A DNA stretch of 28,134 bases from positions 1 through 28,134 of the forward strand of contig DAOOVD010000032.1 of assembly GCA_035369845.1 (NCBI GenBank), given 5' to 3'. The stretch's first letter is position 1; each line of letters starts with the position of its first letter. The DNA comes from DAOOVD01 sp035369845 (GTDB taxonomy: Bacteria > Bacillota > Desulfotomaculia > Desulfotomaculales > Pelotomaculaceae). The translations under genes and the position numbers were made by a program. The notes beneath the pieces were generated by a model. It saw only the letters and a list, made by a program, of their open reading frames with translations. It did not search any database and was not told where the DNA came from. Shown in pieces: positions 15,959 through 24,734 of the stretch.

Positions 15959-16372
15959 ATGAAATCGCACACCAAGTACCTTTGGTTCAATACCCAAAAG
16001 CGCCGGGAGTATATCAACATCACCGGAGAGGTGGAAGAAGCCTTGCGGGAAAGCGGCGTACGGGAGGGGATGGCTCTCGTTTCGGCCATGCACATCACGG
16101 CCGGGGTTTATGTCAACGACGCCGAGCCGGGAATTATCCAGGACATTGATGAAATGCTCGAAAAAGCCGCTCCTTTCGGAAAGCCCTACCGTCACCACCG
16201 GACCGGCGAGGACAACGGAGACGCCCATCTGAAAAGTATTCTGGTCCACCACCAGGTAGTTGTCCCCGTAACGAGCGGCAAGCTGGATTTGGGGCCGTGG
16301 CAGCAGATCTATTACGCCGAATTTGACGGACGGCGTAGAAAAAGGGTAATCATCAAGATACTGGGGGAATGA
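15959..16372 (+). CDS. yjbQ: YjbQ-family protein (UPF0047, secondary thiamine-phosphate synthase-like)
   Basis: A 137-residue protein, full length for the family. GMALVSAMHITAGVYVNDAE and HRTGEDNGDAHLKSILVHHQ carry the conserved Asn, Asp, Glu and His residues of the YjbQ/UPF0047 active-site-like pocket, and the C-terminus has the usual LGPWQQIYYAEFDG segment. Family members have weak thiamine-phosphate synthase activity in E. coli, but their physiological role is unclear. A GGGAG ribosome site lies upstream of ATG 15959 and a good promoter lies 35 bases away, so it is probably monocistronic. Confidence 0.88.
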   Translation: MKSHTKYLWFNTQKRREYINITGEVEEALRESGVREGMALVSAMHITAGVYVNDAEPGIIQDIDEMLEKAAPFGKPYRHHRTGEDNGDAHLKSILVHHQVVVPVTSGKLDLGPWQQIYYAEFDGRRRKRVIIKILGE

Positions 16373-16388
16373 AATTTTTTATAAAAGC

Positions 16389-17228
16389 TTACGGTCTCCT
16401 GTCTCCCAGCACCACGTCGTTGGCGAGTTGCAGGCGCTCGTAGGTCTGCGGGCCGACAATTCCGTCCGGATCCAGCCCCTGATCCCGCTGGAATTGAATT
16501 ACCGCCGCTTCCGTAACCGGGCCGTAGAAACCGTCCAGATCGCCACGGTAATAGCCGAGCATCTGCAGAATCTGCTGGACCCGCAGCACGTCTGAACCGG
16601 GGTCCACACCTATACGCAGAAGCCTTCCGGTAAAAGCGTCGCCGGTGATCTTCACCCTGGTTCCCAGGGGCACGAGGTCGTATACCCGGACGACGTCGTT
16701 GTTCCGCATGCGGACGCACCCGTGGCTGGCGGCGCTGCCGATGGAGGCCTCGTTGTCGGTGCCGTGAATGCCGTACCCTCCCCACGGACAGTTGATTCTC
16801 ATCCACCGCGCGCCGAAGGGGCCGCCCGGGTTTCTTACTTTTTGGATAATTTTCCAGTCCCCCAGGGGCGTGGGTGTGTTGGGCGCGCCCACGGCCACAG
16901 GAAAGGTCCCTATCTGCCGGCCGGACTGGCGCAGGGAAAGCTGCAACGTGCGGGTATCGATAGCGATAACGTATTCCGGCGCAACGGTGACGTCGTCCCG
17001 CGGACTCAGCCCCAGGGCGTTGTACGTGTCGGGTCCGACAACGCCGTCCGCGGTCAGGCCGAAACTTTGCTGCGCCCTGATAACGGCGTCGCGGGTCGCC
17101 TGGTTGTAAACACCGTTGGCCGGCCCCGTGTAAAAACCCAGTTCCTCGAGCCGCTTTTGCACGTACTGGACGTCGGGCCCCTCCATCAAAGGAGTCATGA
17201 TCCGCAAATACCTGCTTGCATATAACAT
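16389..17228 (-). CDS. L,D-transpeptidase (YkuD) flanked by two peptidoglycan-binding domains
   Basis: A 279-residue protein. Domains in order are PG_binding_1 (about 13-72, with VQYVQKRLEELGFYTG and a DGVVGPDTYNAL repeat end), the YkuD catalytic domain (about 85-200) with HGTD at 155-158 and SHGCVRM at 169-175 holding the catalytic cysteine, and a second PG_binding_1 (about 210-265, with a DGIVGPQTYERL end). YkuD enzymes form 3-3 cross-links or attach proteins to peptidoglycan. ATG 17228 has GGAGGTGG just upstream; a start at 17249 would add seven residues upstream of that site. There is no obvious signal peptide, although the enzyme should act outside the membrane. It converges on yjbQ. Confidence 0.88.
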   Translation of the reverse strand: MLYASRYLRIMTPLMEGPDVQYVQKRLEELGFYTGPANGVYNQATRDAVIRAQQSFGLTADGVVGPDTYNALGLSPRDDVTVAPEYVIAIDTRTLQLSLRQSGRQIGTFPVAVGAPNTPTPLGDWKIIQKVRNPGGPFGARWMRINCPWGGYGIHGTDNEASIGSAASHGCVRMRNNDVVRVYDLVPLGTRVKITGDAFTGRLLRIGVDPGSDVLRVQQILQMLGYYRGDLDGFYGPVTEAAVIQFQRDQGLDPDGIVGPQTYERLQLANDVVLGDRRP

Positions 17229-17370
17229 GATATACCACCTCCATACCACAGTATGACGGCAGATGGCAATATGAACCTGTAACAGGCAGTACCGCCGGAA
17301 TGGCTTATTCTTCTGCAGTTAGGCGGGATGTTTTTTGCCGCCTGCCTGCTGCGCTTTCAGCCGCTTGATG

Positions 17371-17379
17371 TGGTAAAAT
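17371..17379 (+). promoter_or_regulatory. Possible extended -10 promoter of sbcDC
   Basis: TGGTAAAAT fits an extended -10 element (TGnTAAAAT), about 40 bases before the sbcD start. No convincing -35 box is seen at the right distance. Nothing else is recognised between 17229 and 17420. Confidence 0.3.
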
Positions 17380-17419
17380 TATGTAGGATGATAAACTTTC
17401 AAAGTACAGGGTGAAAGAT

Positions 17420-18682
17420 ATGCGTTTTCTTCATACCTCGGACTGGCACCTCGGCCGGACCCTCGAGGGCAGAAGCCGGCAGGCGGAGCAGGAGGCGTTT
17501 TTGGAAGAGCTCTGCCGCCTGGCCGAAGATGAAAAAATAGACGTCGTGCTGGTGGCTGGCGATGTGTTCGATGCTTTCAACCCGCCGGCGGCGGCGGAGC
17601 AGCTTTTTTACGACGCCCTGGACAGCCTGGCGGCCGGCGGGAAGAGGGCGGTGGTGGTGATTGCCGGCAACCACGACAGCCCGGAGCGTCTGGTGGCGGC
17701 GTCCCCCCTGGCGCGCCGGCAAGGCATCGTGCTTTTGGGGGTGCCGGGCGACGGACCTTCGATAATGCCCGCCCCGGATTGCGGCTGCGCGCGTGTCCTC
17801 GCCGGGGGGGCTTCCTGGCTGGAGCTGACGGTTCCCGGATGCGGCCACACGGCCGTCCTGCTGGCCCTGCCGTATCCGTCGGAGACCCGGCTGAAGGAAC
17901 TTCTTCACGGCTCCCTGGAAGACGAGCCGGCCGTCCAGCAAGCCTATTCCTCGAAGGTTCGTCAGTTGTTCGGCAAACTGGCTGAAAACTGCCGGCGCGA
18001 TACCGTCAACCTCGCGTTGAGCCATATTTTCGTCCAGGGGGGCCGCACTTCCGATTCGGAGCGCCCGGTGTTTTCCATGGGAGGGGCAAGCGCCGTGCTC
18101 CCGGAGGACCTGCCGCAGGCCGTCCAGTACGTGGCGCTGGGCCACCTGCACCGGCCCCAAGCGTTGAGGGGCGGCGGCGTTGACTGCCGCTACTCCGGGT
18201 CTCCCCTGGCCTACAGTTTTTCCGAGTCCGGCCAGGCAAAATCGGTGGTTGTGGTGGACGTCTCGCCCGGCCGGCCCGCGGAGGTGTGTGAAATACCCCT
18301 GTCCAGCGGCTGTCCGCTGGTGCGCTGGCACGCCGCCGGCGGACTGGACCAGGTGTACCGCTGGCTGGAGGAGGGACGCGATCCGAGGGCCTGGATTGAC
18401 CTGGAGATAAAACTGGACGCGCCCCTTTCCCTGCAGGAAGTGCAGCAGTTGCGCAGGGCGTGCGGGCGCTTCATAGATATCCGGGCGGATTATCCCGGGT
18501 TCCGGCTTGAGAGCGAACGGCAGTCCAGGGCCGGCCTGCCGGTTGACCAGTTGTTTGCCGTTTTTTACGAGAGGAGATATGGAGTTAAGCCGGATAAGCA
18601 AATGATTTCCCTCTTCATGGATATCCTGGGCGGCGGGGAAGAGGACCTGCCTGAAAGCGGAAGCGGGGGTGAAGTCGCGTGA
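17420..18682 (+). CDS. sbcD: Exonuclease SbcCD, nuclease subunit D (Mre11 homologue)
   Basis: A 420-residue protein with the metallophosphoesterase motifs of SbcD/Mre11 in order: HTSDWHLG at the N-terminus, GDVFD (about 47-51), GNHDSPERL (about 83), an internal LSHIFVQGG segment and GHLHRPQ (about 240). With SbcC it forms an ATP-dependent double-strand exonuclease and hairpin endonuclease that opens cruciforms and trims blocked ends. ATG 17420 has AGGGTG six bases upstream; an in-frame GTG at 17411 is less likely. The stop overlaps the sbcC start (GTGA), showing translational coupling. Confidence 0.93.
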   Translation: MRFLHTSDWHLGRTLEGRSRQAEQEAFLEELCRLAEDEKIDVVLVAGDVFDAFNPPAAAEQLFYDALDSLAAGGKRAVVVIAGNHDSPERLVAASPLARRQGIVLLGVPGDGPSIMPAPDCGCARVLAGGASWLELTVPGCGHTAVLLALPYPSETRLKELLHGSLEDEPAVQQAYSSKVRQLFGKLAENCRRDTVNLALSHIFVQGGRTSDSERPVFSMGGASAVLPEDLPQAVQYVALGHLHRPQALRGGGVDCRYSGSPLAYSFSESGQAKSVVVVDVSPGRPAEVCEIPLSSGCPLVRWHAAGGLDQVYRWLEEGRDPRAWIDLEIKLDAPLSLQEVQQLRRACGRFIDIRADYPGFRLESERQSRAGLPVDQLFAVFYERRYGVKPDKQMISLFMDILGGGEEDLPESGSGGEVA

Positions 18683-21600
18683 AGCCCGTCAGCCTGAAAC
18701 TTGCCGGCCTGCACAGCTTCCGGGAACCCCAGACGGTGGATTTCGAGCGCCTCTGCGAGGCCGGCCTTTTCGGCATCTTCGGACCTACCGGCAGCGGCAA
18801 GTCCACCGTCCTGGACGCTCTTACCCTGGCGTTATACGGCAGGGTGGAGAGGGCTGCCTACAGCACTCACGGTATTTTGAACCACGCCGAGGACAGGGTG
18901 CTGGTCGAATTTACTTTTGAGCTCGATCAGCCCGAAGGGCGGAAACGCTACCGGGTGGAGCGCGTTTACCGCCGCAGCGGCGATAACTCGGTAACAAGCG
19001 CGGGCGCCCGGCTGCTGGAGATTGCGGACGGCTGCGAAATGCCGCTCGCGGAGAAAAACGAGGCGGTGACCAGAGAAATCACCTCGCTGCTCGGCCTTAA
19101 CGCGGACGATTTCACCAGGGCGGTGGTTTTGCCGCAGGGTAAATTTGACGAGTTCTTAAAGAAAATAAAGCCGGTGGACCGCCGCCGCATGCTGGAGCGC
19201 CTGTTCGGGCTGTCTGAATACGGCGACAGGCTGAGACAAAAAGTGGACGTCCGGCTGAATGACGCGAGAAATAAACTGGCTTCCGTGCAGGGAGAACTGG
19301 ATGGACTGGGCGACGCCTCGGACGAGGCTCTGGAGTCCGCCCGGAAACAGTTTGAGGAAGCCGCCCGCGCGGCTGACGAGGCCGACGGCCTTCTGCGGAA
19401 GGCGGAGAAAGAGCACGCGGAAATGGAAAAGGTATGGGCCTGGCAGGAAGAAAAGGCCGCCGTGGACCGATTGCTGGCCGGCCTCCGGGAACGCGGGCCG
19501 GAGATGGAAGCCGCCCGTCTGAAGCTTGATGCGGCCGCCCGGGCCGGCAAGCTGCTGCCCTTTTTGCAAGAGGCGGATGAAGCTGAAAAAGGAATAGCGG
19601 AAGCCCGGGAAAATCTCAACACTGTTGCGGAAAAGCTGGCTTCGGCAGCCCGGGCGGCGGAGGAGGCGGAAACAGCTTTTGAGGCCGCCCGCCGGCAACG
19701 CCTGGAAGAAGAGCCCGCGCTTCTGGAAAGGAAAGGGCGGCTTGTCCGGGCGGCGGGCCTGGAGACGGAAGCAGGCGGGCTGGAAAAAGAAAAATCCGGC
19801 CTGGAAGAGGCCTTAAAAAACCTGGAGGATGAAAGGTCGGGCAACCGGGCCTCCCTGCAAAACCTGCTGAAGGAAAGGTCGGATCTGGAAAAGGAAATCG
19901 GCAGTTTAAAAGAAGGCATCGCCGGGACGCAGGTCGGCCCGGAACGGCGCAGGAGGGTTTCTGCGGCCCTGCTGGCCCTGCACAGGTGGAAGGAGGCCGG
20001 GGAGGCGGAGAGGAGGGCGCGGGAAGACCGGGAGAAAAAGGAGAAGCTGCTCTCCGGAGCGAAAGAAGCCCTGGCCCGGGCCGCGGCGGCGGAACGGGAG
20101 AGCATCCGTGCCCTGAAACTGGCTGAAATTAAAGAAAGAGAACTGCGGGAAGGCTGCCCGGAGGACGAGGCGGCCCTGCAGGATTCGCTGCGGGAACTGG
20201 AACGGCTGCGGTCCCGGGCCGGCGAGGTAAGCCGTTTGACCCGGGCATTAGATGAGGCCGCCGCAGTTTTGGCGGGTAAGAAGGCGGAGCTTGAAAACGT
20301 CCGGGAAGCGGTCAGAAAGGCCGGGGCGAATCTGGCGGAAGCGGAGCGCCGGCGGGACGAGGCCCGGCGGGCGGTGCGGCTGCTGGAGGAAAAGGTCGAT
20401 GAACTGCGCTGCCGGAACATGGCCGGCCACCTGGCCGGTTTGCTGCGGGAGGGGGCGCCCTGCCCGGTGTGCGGGTCGGTGGACCACCCGGCGCCGGCGG
20501 TCACAGACGGAGCGGCGGAAATTGCCGCTGTCGAGGCGGAGTTGCGGGATGCGCGGGATTCAGCCGAAACTGCTTTGAGGACGCTTGAGAAAGCGCAGCG
20601 GGAGGAGTCGGCGGAAACTGAAAAACTGAACTCGGCCACTGAGGCGGCCCGGGAAGCGCAGGACCACCTGAGCGCACTGAATGCCGAAATGGACGCCGCC
20701 CGCGGGAACCTGCCCGTTGCCTGGAGAGATCTTCCTCCGGCCGGCCTGGAAAGGGAGCTGGCCGCCCGGGAGGACCGGCTGGCCCGGAGCCGGCAGGCGC
20801 TGGCAGACTGGCGGAAAGAGCTGGAAGAGGTCCGGCAGGCCCTGAAAAAAGCTCAGGAATTATACGGCAGCGCAAAAGCGGCCGGAGCCGGCGCTGAAAG
20901 CGCCTGCCGGGCGGCGGAGGAGGCGTGGCGCGAGGCCGTTGAGAGGGAGCTTGCCGCTGCTGCGGAAGCGGACAAGTGCCTTGTGGAACTGGACGGCGCC
21001 CGGGGAGATATGGCGCCCGGTACAATTGAGGAGGAGCAGAGGCGGATCGAGCGCCTTGACTCTGAACGGTCCGGGCTGGAGGAAAAATGCGCGTCGCTGG
21101 AAAAAAAGCTTGCCGGGGTCAGCGCGGAGATAGAGAAATTATCCGCCCGGGACGCCGGGCTGGCTGTTCAGATTTCTAAAAGCCGGGCTGAGCTTTCGGC
21201 TTTGTGCGGCCAACTGGAACAAAGGAAAAATGAAATCGTTACGATTACCGGCGGTCAACCTGCGGGGCTGTTGCTGAGCCAAACCGAAGCCCGTTTAAAA
21301 GTTCTGTCCGCAAACGAACAGCAGGCCCGGGAAGAAGCCCGGCGCGCCGCCGGGGAGAAAAACGGACTGGAGCAGGCCCTGGCCGCGGCGGAAAAGGCTC
21401 TGAGCATTGCCGCAGAAAGGCTGGAAAAGTCGCGGGAGAGGCTGGGTAAAAACCTTGATGAGATGCGCTTTGTCACCCGTAACGAGGCGGAACAGGCTCT
21501 GCTGGACGGTGCGGAGCAGGAGAGCCTGCGGAAGGCAGTGGAAGAATACGGAAAAGAAAGGGAAAGGCTGGAGGGCCTGAGCGGCAACCTGGCTGAAAAA

Positions 21601-22296
21601 CTGGGCGGGCGCAAACTCTCCGGAGAAGAATGGCAAAGATGCCGGGAAAACCTTGCCGCCGCCCGGCGAAAGCGGGAGGAGGCTTTGACCGCCAGGGGCG
21701 TCGCCGTGCAGCAATATGAAAAGTTGAAGCTGGACAACGCCCGCTGGCAGGAGATGAACCGGCGCGCCCGTGAAATCGGCGATTTGAAAGAAAAGCTGGA
21801 AATCTTGAAAGACCTTCTTCGCGGCAACGCCTTTGTGGACTTCCTGGCCGAGGAACAGCTTGTCAGGGTGGCCGGCGACGCCTCCGCCCGGCTCGGCCAG
21901 TTTACCAAGCACCGCTACGCCCTGGAAGTGGATTCCGAAGGCGGCTTCATCATCCGGGACGAGGCCAACGGCGGGATAAAGCGGCCGGTCAGCACCCTCT
22001 CCGGCGGGGAGACCTTCGTCACTTCCCTGGCCCTGGCCCTGGCGTTATCGGCGCAAATACAGTTAAAAGGACGTTATCCGCTGGAGTTCTTCTTCCTCGA
22101 CGAAGGCTTCGGCACCCTGGATCCCGATCTTCTGGAAGTGGTGGTTTCCACCCTGGAAAGGTTACGCCTTGAACATCTGAATATTGGAGTGATAAGTCAC
22201 GTTCCCGAATTGAAAAACCGGCTTCCCAGGCGCCTGATCGTGCATCCCGCGGAAGCATCCGGCGCCGGGAGCCGGCTGGTGCTGGAGACGGCCTGA
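18679..22296 (+). CDS. sbcC: Exonuclease SbcCD, ATPase subunit C (Rad50 homologue)
   Basis: A 1205-residue SMC-like protein. Walker A GPTGSGKST is at 35-43, followed by a Q-loop region with VVLPQGKFDEFL. Two very long Ala/Glu/Lys-rich coiled coils flank a zinc hook CPVCG near 595. The ABC signature LSGGE lies at 1107-1111 and Walker B FFFLDEGFGTLD at 1137 onwards. Two subunits join through the hook to bridge DNA ends, and the heads drive SbcD. It is at the upper end of normal length for Firmicutes SbcC. The start is a GTG overlapping the sbcD stop, with GGGGGTG upstream. The high GC of the coiled coils produces long antisense frames that are not genes. Confidence 0.94.
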   Translation: MKPVSLKLAGLHSFREPQTVDFERLCEAGLFGIFGPTGSGKSTVLDALTLALYGRVERAAYSTHGILNHAEDRVLVEFTFELDQPEGRKRYRVERVYRRSGDNSVTSAGARLLEIADGCEMPLAEKNEAVTREITSLLGLNADDFTRAVVLPQGKFDEFLKKIKPVDRRRMLERLFGLSEYGDRLRQKVDVRLNDARNKLASVQGELDGLGDASDEALESARKQFEEAARAADEADGLLRKAEKEHAEMEKVWAWQEEKAAVDRLLAGLRERGPEMEAARLKLDAAARAGKLLPFLQEADEAEKGIAEARENLNTVAEKLASAARAAEEAETAFEAARRQRLEEEPALLERKGRLVRAAGLETEAGGLEKEKSGLEEALKNLEDERSGNRASLQNLLKERSDLEKEIGSLKEGIAGTQVGPERRRRVSAALLALHRWKEAGEAERRAREDREKKEKLLSGAKEALARAAAAERESIRALKLAEIKERELREGCPEDEAALQDSLRELERLRSRAGEVSRLTRALDEAAAVLAGKKAELENVREAVRKAGANLAEAERRRDEARRAVRLLEEKVDELRCRNMAGHLAGLLREGAPCPVCGSVDHPAPAVTDGAAEIAAVEAELRDARDSAETALRTLEKAQREESAETEKLNSATEAAREAQDHLSALNAEMDAARGNLPVAWRDLPPAGLERELAAREDRLARSRQALADWRKELEEVRQALKKAQELYGSAKAAGAGAESACRAAEEAWREAVERELAAAAEADKCLVELDGARGDMAPGTIEEEQRRIERLDSERSGLEEKCASLEKKLAGVSAEIEKLSARDAGLAVQISKSRAELSALCGQLEQRKNEIVTITGGQPAGLLLSQTEARLKVLSANEQQAREEARRAAGEKNGLEQALAAAEKALSIAAERLEKSRERLGKNLDEMRFVTRNEAEQALLDGAEQESLRKAVEEYGKERERLEGLSGNLAEKLGGRKLSGEEWQRCRENLAAARRKREEALTARGVAVQQYEKLKLDNARWQEMNRRAREIGDLKEKLEILKDLLRGNAFVDFLAEEQLVRVAGDASARLGQFTKHRYALEVDSEGGFIIRDEANGGIKRPVSTLSGGETFVTSLALALALSAQIQLKGRYPLEFFFLDEGFGTLDPDLLEVVVSTLERLRLEHLNIGVISHVPELKNRLPRRLIVHPAEASGAGSRLVLETA

Positions 22297-22329
22297 AGGC
22301 AAGAGCAGATTTAGTCCGTAGATGCCCTT

Positions 22330-22731
22330 CTAATCGTCAATAACATAAGGGTTAATTACAACCAGACCTTCGATAAACTTGAAATGTTTGGTGTTTAACG
22401 TGAACAAGGCGGCATCGCTGGTTGAAGCCGTTGCTGCAATTATTGCGTCCACAGGCTCCAGGCCGTGTGACGCACGGTATTTAGCTAAATATCTTCCCGC
22501 TTTCGCCGCTACATTTCCGTCTACCGGTATGTGTTCAAACAGTTCAAGCAAACCCCTTATCGAATTAAAGCGCTCATCAGTCATCTTAGGCGCTGCGAGT
22601 AATTCCAATATGGTAATTGTGGATATCAATCCTTCAAAGTTGTCGTTTTCAATATCCTTTAACAGTTTTGTGGCCTGGGGAATACCCCGCAGGTGGTCGA
22701 TTATAATGTTGGTATCAGTTACGATTTTCAA
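22330..22731 (-). CDS. vapC: VapC-type PIN-domain ribonuclease toxin
   Basis: A 133-residue PIN-domain protein. The acidic site residues are visible: D6 in VTDTNIIID, E43 in TILELLA and D95 in PVDAIIAAT, followed by the FTLNTKHF strand. PIN toxins cleave tRNA or rRNA and are held inactive by the cognate antitoxin. The start overlaps the end of vapB by 17 bases on the same strand, as expected for a coupled vapBC operon. All catalytic positions I can check are intact, so it is probably functional. It converges on sbcC with a 33-base gap. Confidence 0.88.
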   Translation of the reverse strand: MKIVTDTNIIIDHLRGIPQATKLLKDIENDNFEGLISTITILELLAAPKMTDERFNSIRGLLELFEHIPVDGNVAAKAGRYLAKYRASHGLEPVDAIIAATASTSDAALFTLNTKHFKFIEGLVVINPYVIDD

Positions 22732-22990
22732 GTTCGTCCAGCCTCCTGCCGGATCCCTTGCGAATACTTTCTACGTACTCAAGGCCGCTAATCTCCATAT
22801 CCGACAGCAGGCCGGCCGTTCGTTCGACCGTTCCTTTCCCCGCTCTCTCTTTACGCCTGGGTTTAATAACCAGCCTGCCGCCTTCCTCAATATGAACGGA
22901 AAGAACATCTCCCTCTTTAATATTCAATTTTTTTCTTGCTTCCGCCGGTATTACCACTTGTCCTCTGGAGGAGACGATAATTGTATACAT
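22715..22990 (-). CDS. vapB: VapB-type AbrB/MazE-fold antitoxin
   Basis: A 91-residue protein whose N-terminus IIVSSRGQVVIPAEARKKLN is the classic AbrB/SpoVT swapped-hairpin DNA-binding domain. The C-terminal half (about 48-91), with a LEYVESIRKG segment, should wrap the PIN toxin encoded next. AGAGG lies about ten bases before ATG 22990, and a clear promoter is found 35-60 bases upstream. It probably represses its own promoter together with VapC. Confidence 0.87.
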   Translation of the reverse strand: MYTIIVSSRGQVVIPAEARKKLNIKEGDVLSVHIEEGGRLVIKPRRKERAGKGTVERTAGLLSDMEISGLEYVESIRKGSGRRLDELENRN

Positions 22991-23023
22991 AGCCTTATAC
23001 CTCTTATATTTCTTATTTATCTT

Positions 23024-23052
23024 ACTTTATCACCTCCGGTATATTTTGTCAA
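23024..23052 (-). promoter_or_regulatory. Sigma-A promoter of vapBC
   Basis: On the minus strand TTGACA (23052-23047) and TAAAGT (23029-23024) are separated by 17 bases. The downstream leader is rich in TATA/GTATA steps that could be antitoxin-binding sites. Confidence 0.6.
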
Positions 23053-23235
23053 CTCAAAACAGGATTTCCTTCAGAAGCGGCCGCAACTCGACAGGGATGG
23101 CGGCGATTTTGCACTGGCATAGCGCGCATGTAACCGCTGGCTAAAATTTTGTCGCGCATCTCCGGGTTTTTGGCTGCTTCTTTAAATAACGCGTCTATTT
23201 TTTCATGGGGAGGTATTTCATATTCCAGCGTGAAG
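23050..23235 (-). other. Possible coding fragment, unidentified
   Basis: Minus-strand frame with protein-like, charged composition: EYEIPPHEKIDALFKEAAKN continuing to MRDKILASGYMRAMPVQ and ending at a TGA that overlaps the vapBC -35 box. It has no start codon with a ribosome site and abuts the point where dynamin homology begins on the other strand. I do not recognise the family. It may be the end of a broken gene. The opposite-strand reading (23149-23229) is less protein-like. Confidence 0.3.
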
Positions 23236-23901
23236 GAGTTGGAGGAGTTTTACCGAAGGGAGTATCCGGGAAAGCCTGTAAAAGAGCTGACTGCCTCTCT
23301 GAACAGTTTCAGCAGGGACGTCATCCAGGCCGTTTTGAATGAAGAGCGCGGCCGGATCAGTTTAAAAATAAGAAAGGAATTCGAAAAGGTGACACTCCGG
23401 TTTTTTAGCCGCATCGAAAATGTGGTGGACAGGATGATGTCCGTTTCAGCCGAAATTTTTGACGTTCCTGTTGAGAAGTCGGTGTCGAAAGAATACATCC
23501 TGGGGCCGAAAAAATTTTTCTTCCACTTCGACGAGCACCCGACTTTCATCCCGTCCCTTGAGTCCGTGGCTTCCGCCGGCCTGCTGCCCAAAGCTCTTAT
23601 CGGCGGGCAAATTTTAAAAAACGCCTTGAGGAAGATGGCAGAACTCTTTGACCGTAACTGCGGCCGCGTACGCTACGATCTGGTGGAGGGATTGAAGGAG
23701 AGCGCGAGAGATGTGGCGGGCGAGTTGAGGCTGCGCGCAGACGCGGTTTCCCAGGGATTGCGCGCCACTTTAAAGAAGGCCTGGGAGGAAAGGAACGTTG
23801 TTGAAGAGGAACTCCAAGACAAGTTAAAAGCCTGGGAAAAAGAATACGAAGAGCTGTTTCGCATGAGGGAAGCCGTCAGGCAGGTAATTGAATCTATTTA
23901 A
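23230..23901 (+). pseudogene. C-terminal remnant of a dynamin-family (bacterial dynamin-like) gene
   Basis: An all-helical, coiled-coil-rich sequence of about 224 residues, beginning VKELEEFYRREYPGKPVKEL. It contains FHFDEHPTFIPSLESV and FDRNCGRVRYDLVEGLKESA, as in the C-terminal stalk region of bacterial dynamin-like GTPases. The whole N-terminal GTPase domain (about 500 residues, with the P-loop GxxxxGKS) is absent from this window. The frame can be extended to 23149, but those residues do not look related. A GTG at 23230 could start translation, but the nearest GGGGAGGT is too far (about 14 bases). Most likely a 5'-deleted gene. Family assignment is from pattern memory. Confidence 0.6.
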
Positions 23902-23961
23902 ACGTTTATGCAGGAAATTTCACTATTATAATAATTTTAATAGAGTTAAACAGGTGGCCGC

Positions 23962-24684
23962 ATGGTTAAAAGAAGAATGCTTTTTTTTCTGGATACTATC
24001 GAGGAACTTATAGAAGAAAACCTCTGCCCGGCGTGCGTTTACGGAGACGAGAGCAAAAAAACGTACTATATTTGGTTTGATCTTGAGAATTACAACAGCC
24101 TTCCCACCATGATTAACATAGCCGATAACGGGCTTTGCAGACAGCATGGCTGGGAAATTTCTTCCCTCGGGAACAAACTGAGCACGCTGAACCAGTTCGT
24201 TGCAAATACAAAAACGGCTGAACTCAAAAAGTTGAAAGCCCCCATACAGTCCGTACAAAAACGAGGAATTTGGCCGTTTTCTTTTATAACAACGAAATCC
24301 GTGGAAAACAAATTAAAAAGCGAATTAAAACAAAAACTATCCAATAAAAAATGCCCGGTGTGCAAAACGATTGAAGACGGGGAGACGACGGCCCTTATAT
24401 TAATGAACACTTTTTTAAAGAAAGAAAGCGGTCTTGAAGTGTATAAAAATTCGCCTTCCCTGTGCTGGCGTCACCTTTGCGGCCTGATTAACATTGTTCC
24501 GTCTGAGATTGCCCTTCCGCTGATTGACATTCACATCAAACAGATGGAAAAGCTGGACGAAGATTTTAATGAATATTTTAGGAAGACTGATTACCGCTTT
24601 TCTCACGAACCTGAAGGCGAGGAACAGCTGGCGTGGTTGAAGAGTCTGAAGTTTTACGCGGGTGAAAACCCGGACAGGGTTTAA
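23962..24684 (+). CDS. DUF6062-like protein with duplicated Cys-His metal-binding module
   Basis: A 240-residue protein. Two modules have the same layout: C22-PA-C25 with C59-RQ-H62, and C131-PV-C134 with C168-WR-H171. The distance from the last cysteine of CPxC to the next cysteine is 34 in both. Each would make a C2-CH zinc site. The arrangement resembles DUF6062 proteins, whose function is unknown. No membrane segment or signal peptide is seen. CAGGTGG lies a few bases before ATG 23962. It stands 50 bases before enolase on the same strand and may be co-transcribed with it. Confidence 0.7.
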   Translation: MVKRRMLFFLDTIEELIEENLCPACVYGDESKKTYYIWFDLENYNSLPTMINIADNGLCRQHGWEISSLGNKLSTLNQFVANTKTAELKKLKAPIQSVQKRGIWPFSFITTKSVENKLKSELKQKLSNKKCPVCKTIEDGETTALILMNTFLKKESGLEVYKNSPSLCWRHLCGLINIVPSEIALPLIDIHIKQMEKLDEDFNEYFRKTDYRFSHEPEGEEQLAWLKSLKFYAGENPDRV

Positions 24685-24734
24685 CTATAACAGAATCTGC
24701 CAAATAAGTAAGAGAAATATGAGGTTGGAGTTTA

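Noticed and set aside
16312..17244. 310-residue minus-strand open frame in another frame of the L,D-transpeptidase gene
   Set aside because: Arg/Gly/Ala-rich shadow. The overlapping frame has the full YkuD and PG-binding motifs.
18966..20639. 557-residue minus-strand open frame opposite sbcC
   Set aside because: Serine/arginine-rich antisense shadow of the GC-rich coiled-coil coding sequence of sbcC, with no recognisable domain.
22379..23122. 247-residue plus-strand open frame across vapBC
   Set aside because: It runs antisense to two intact toxin-antitoxin genes with promoter and ribosome sites on the minus strand, and has no domain of its own.
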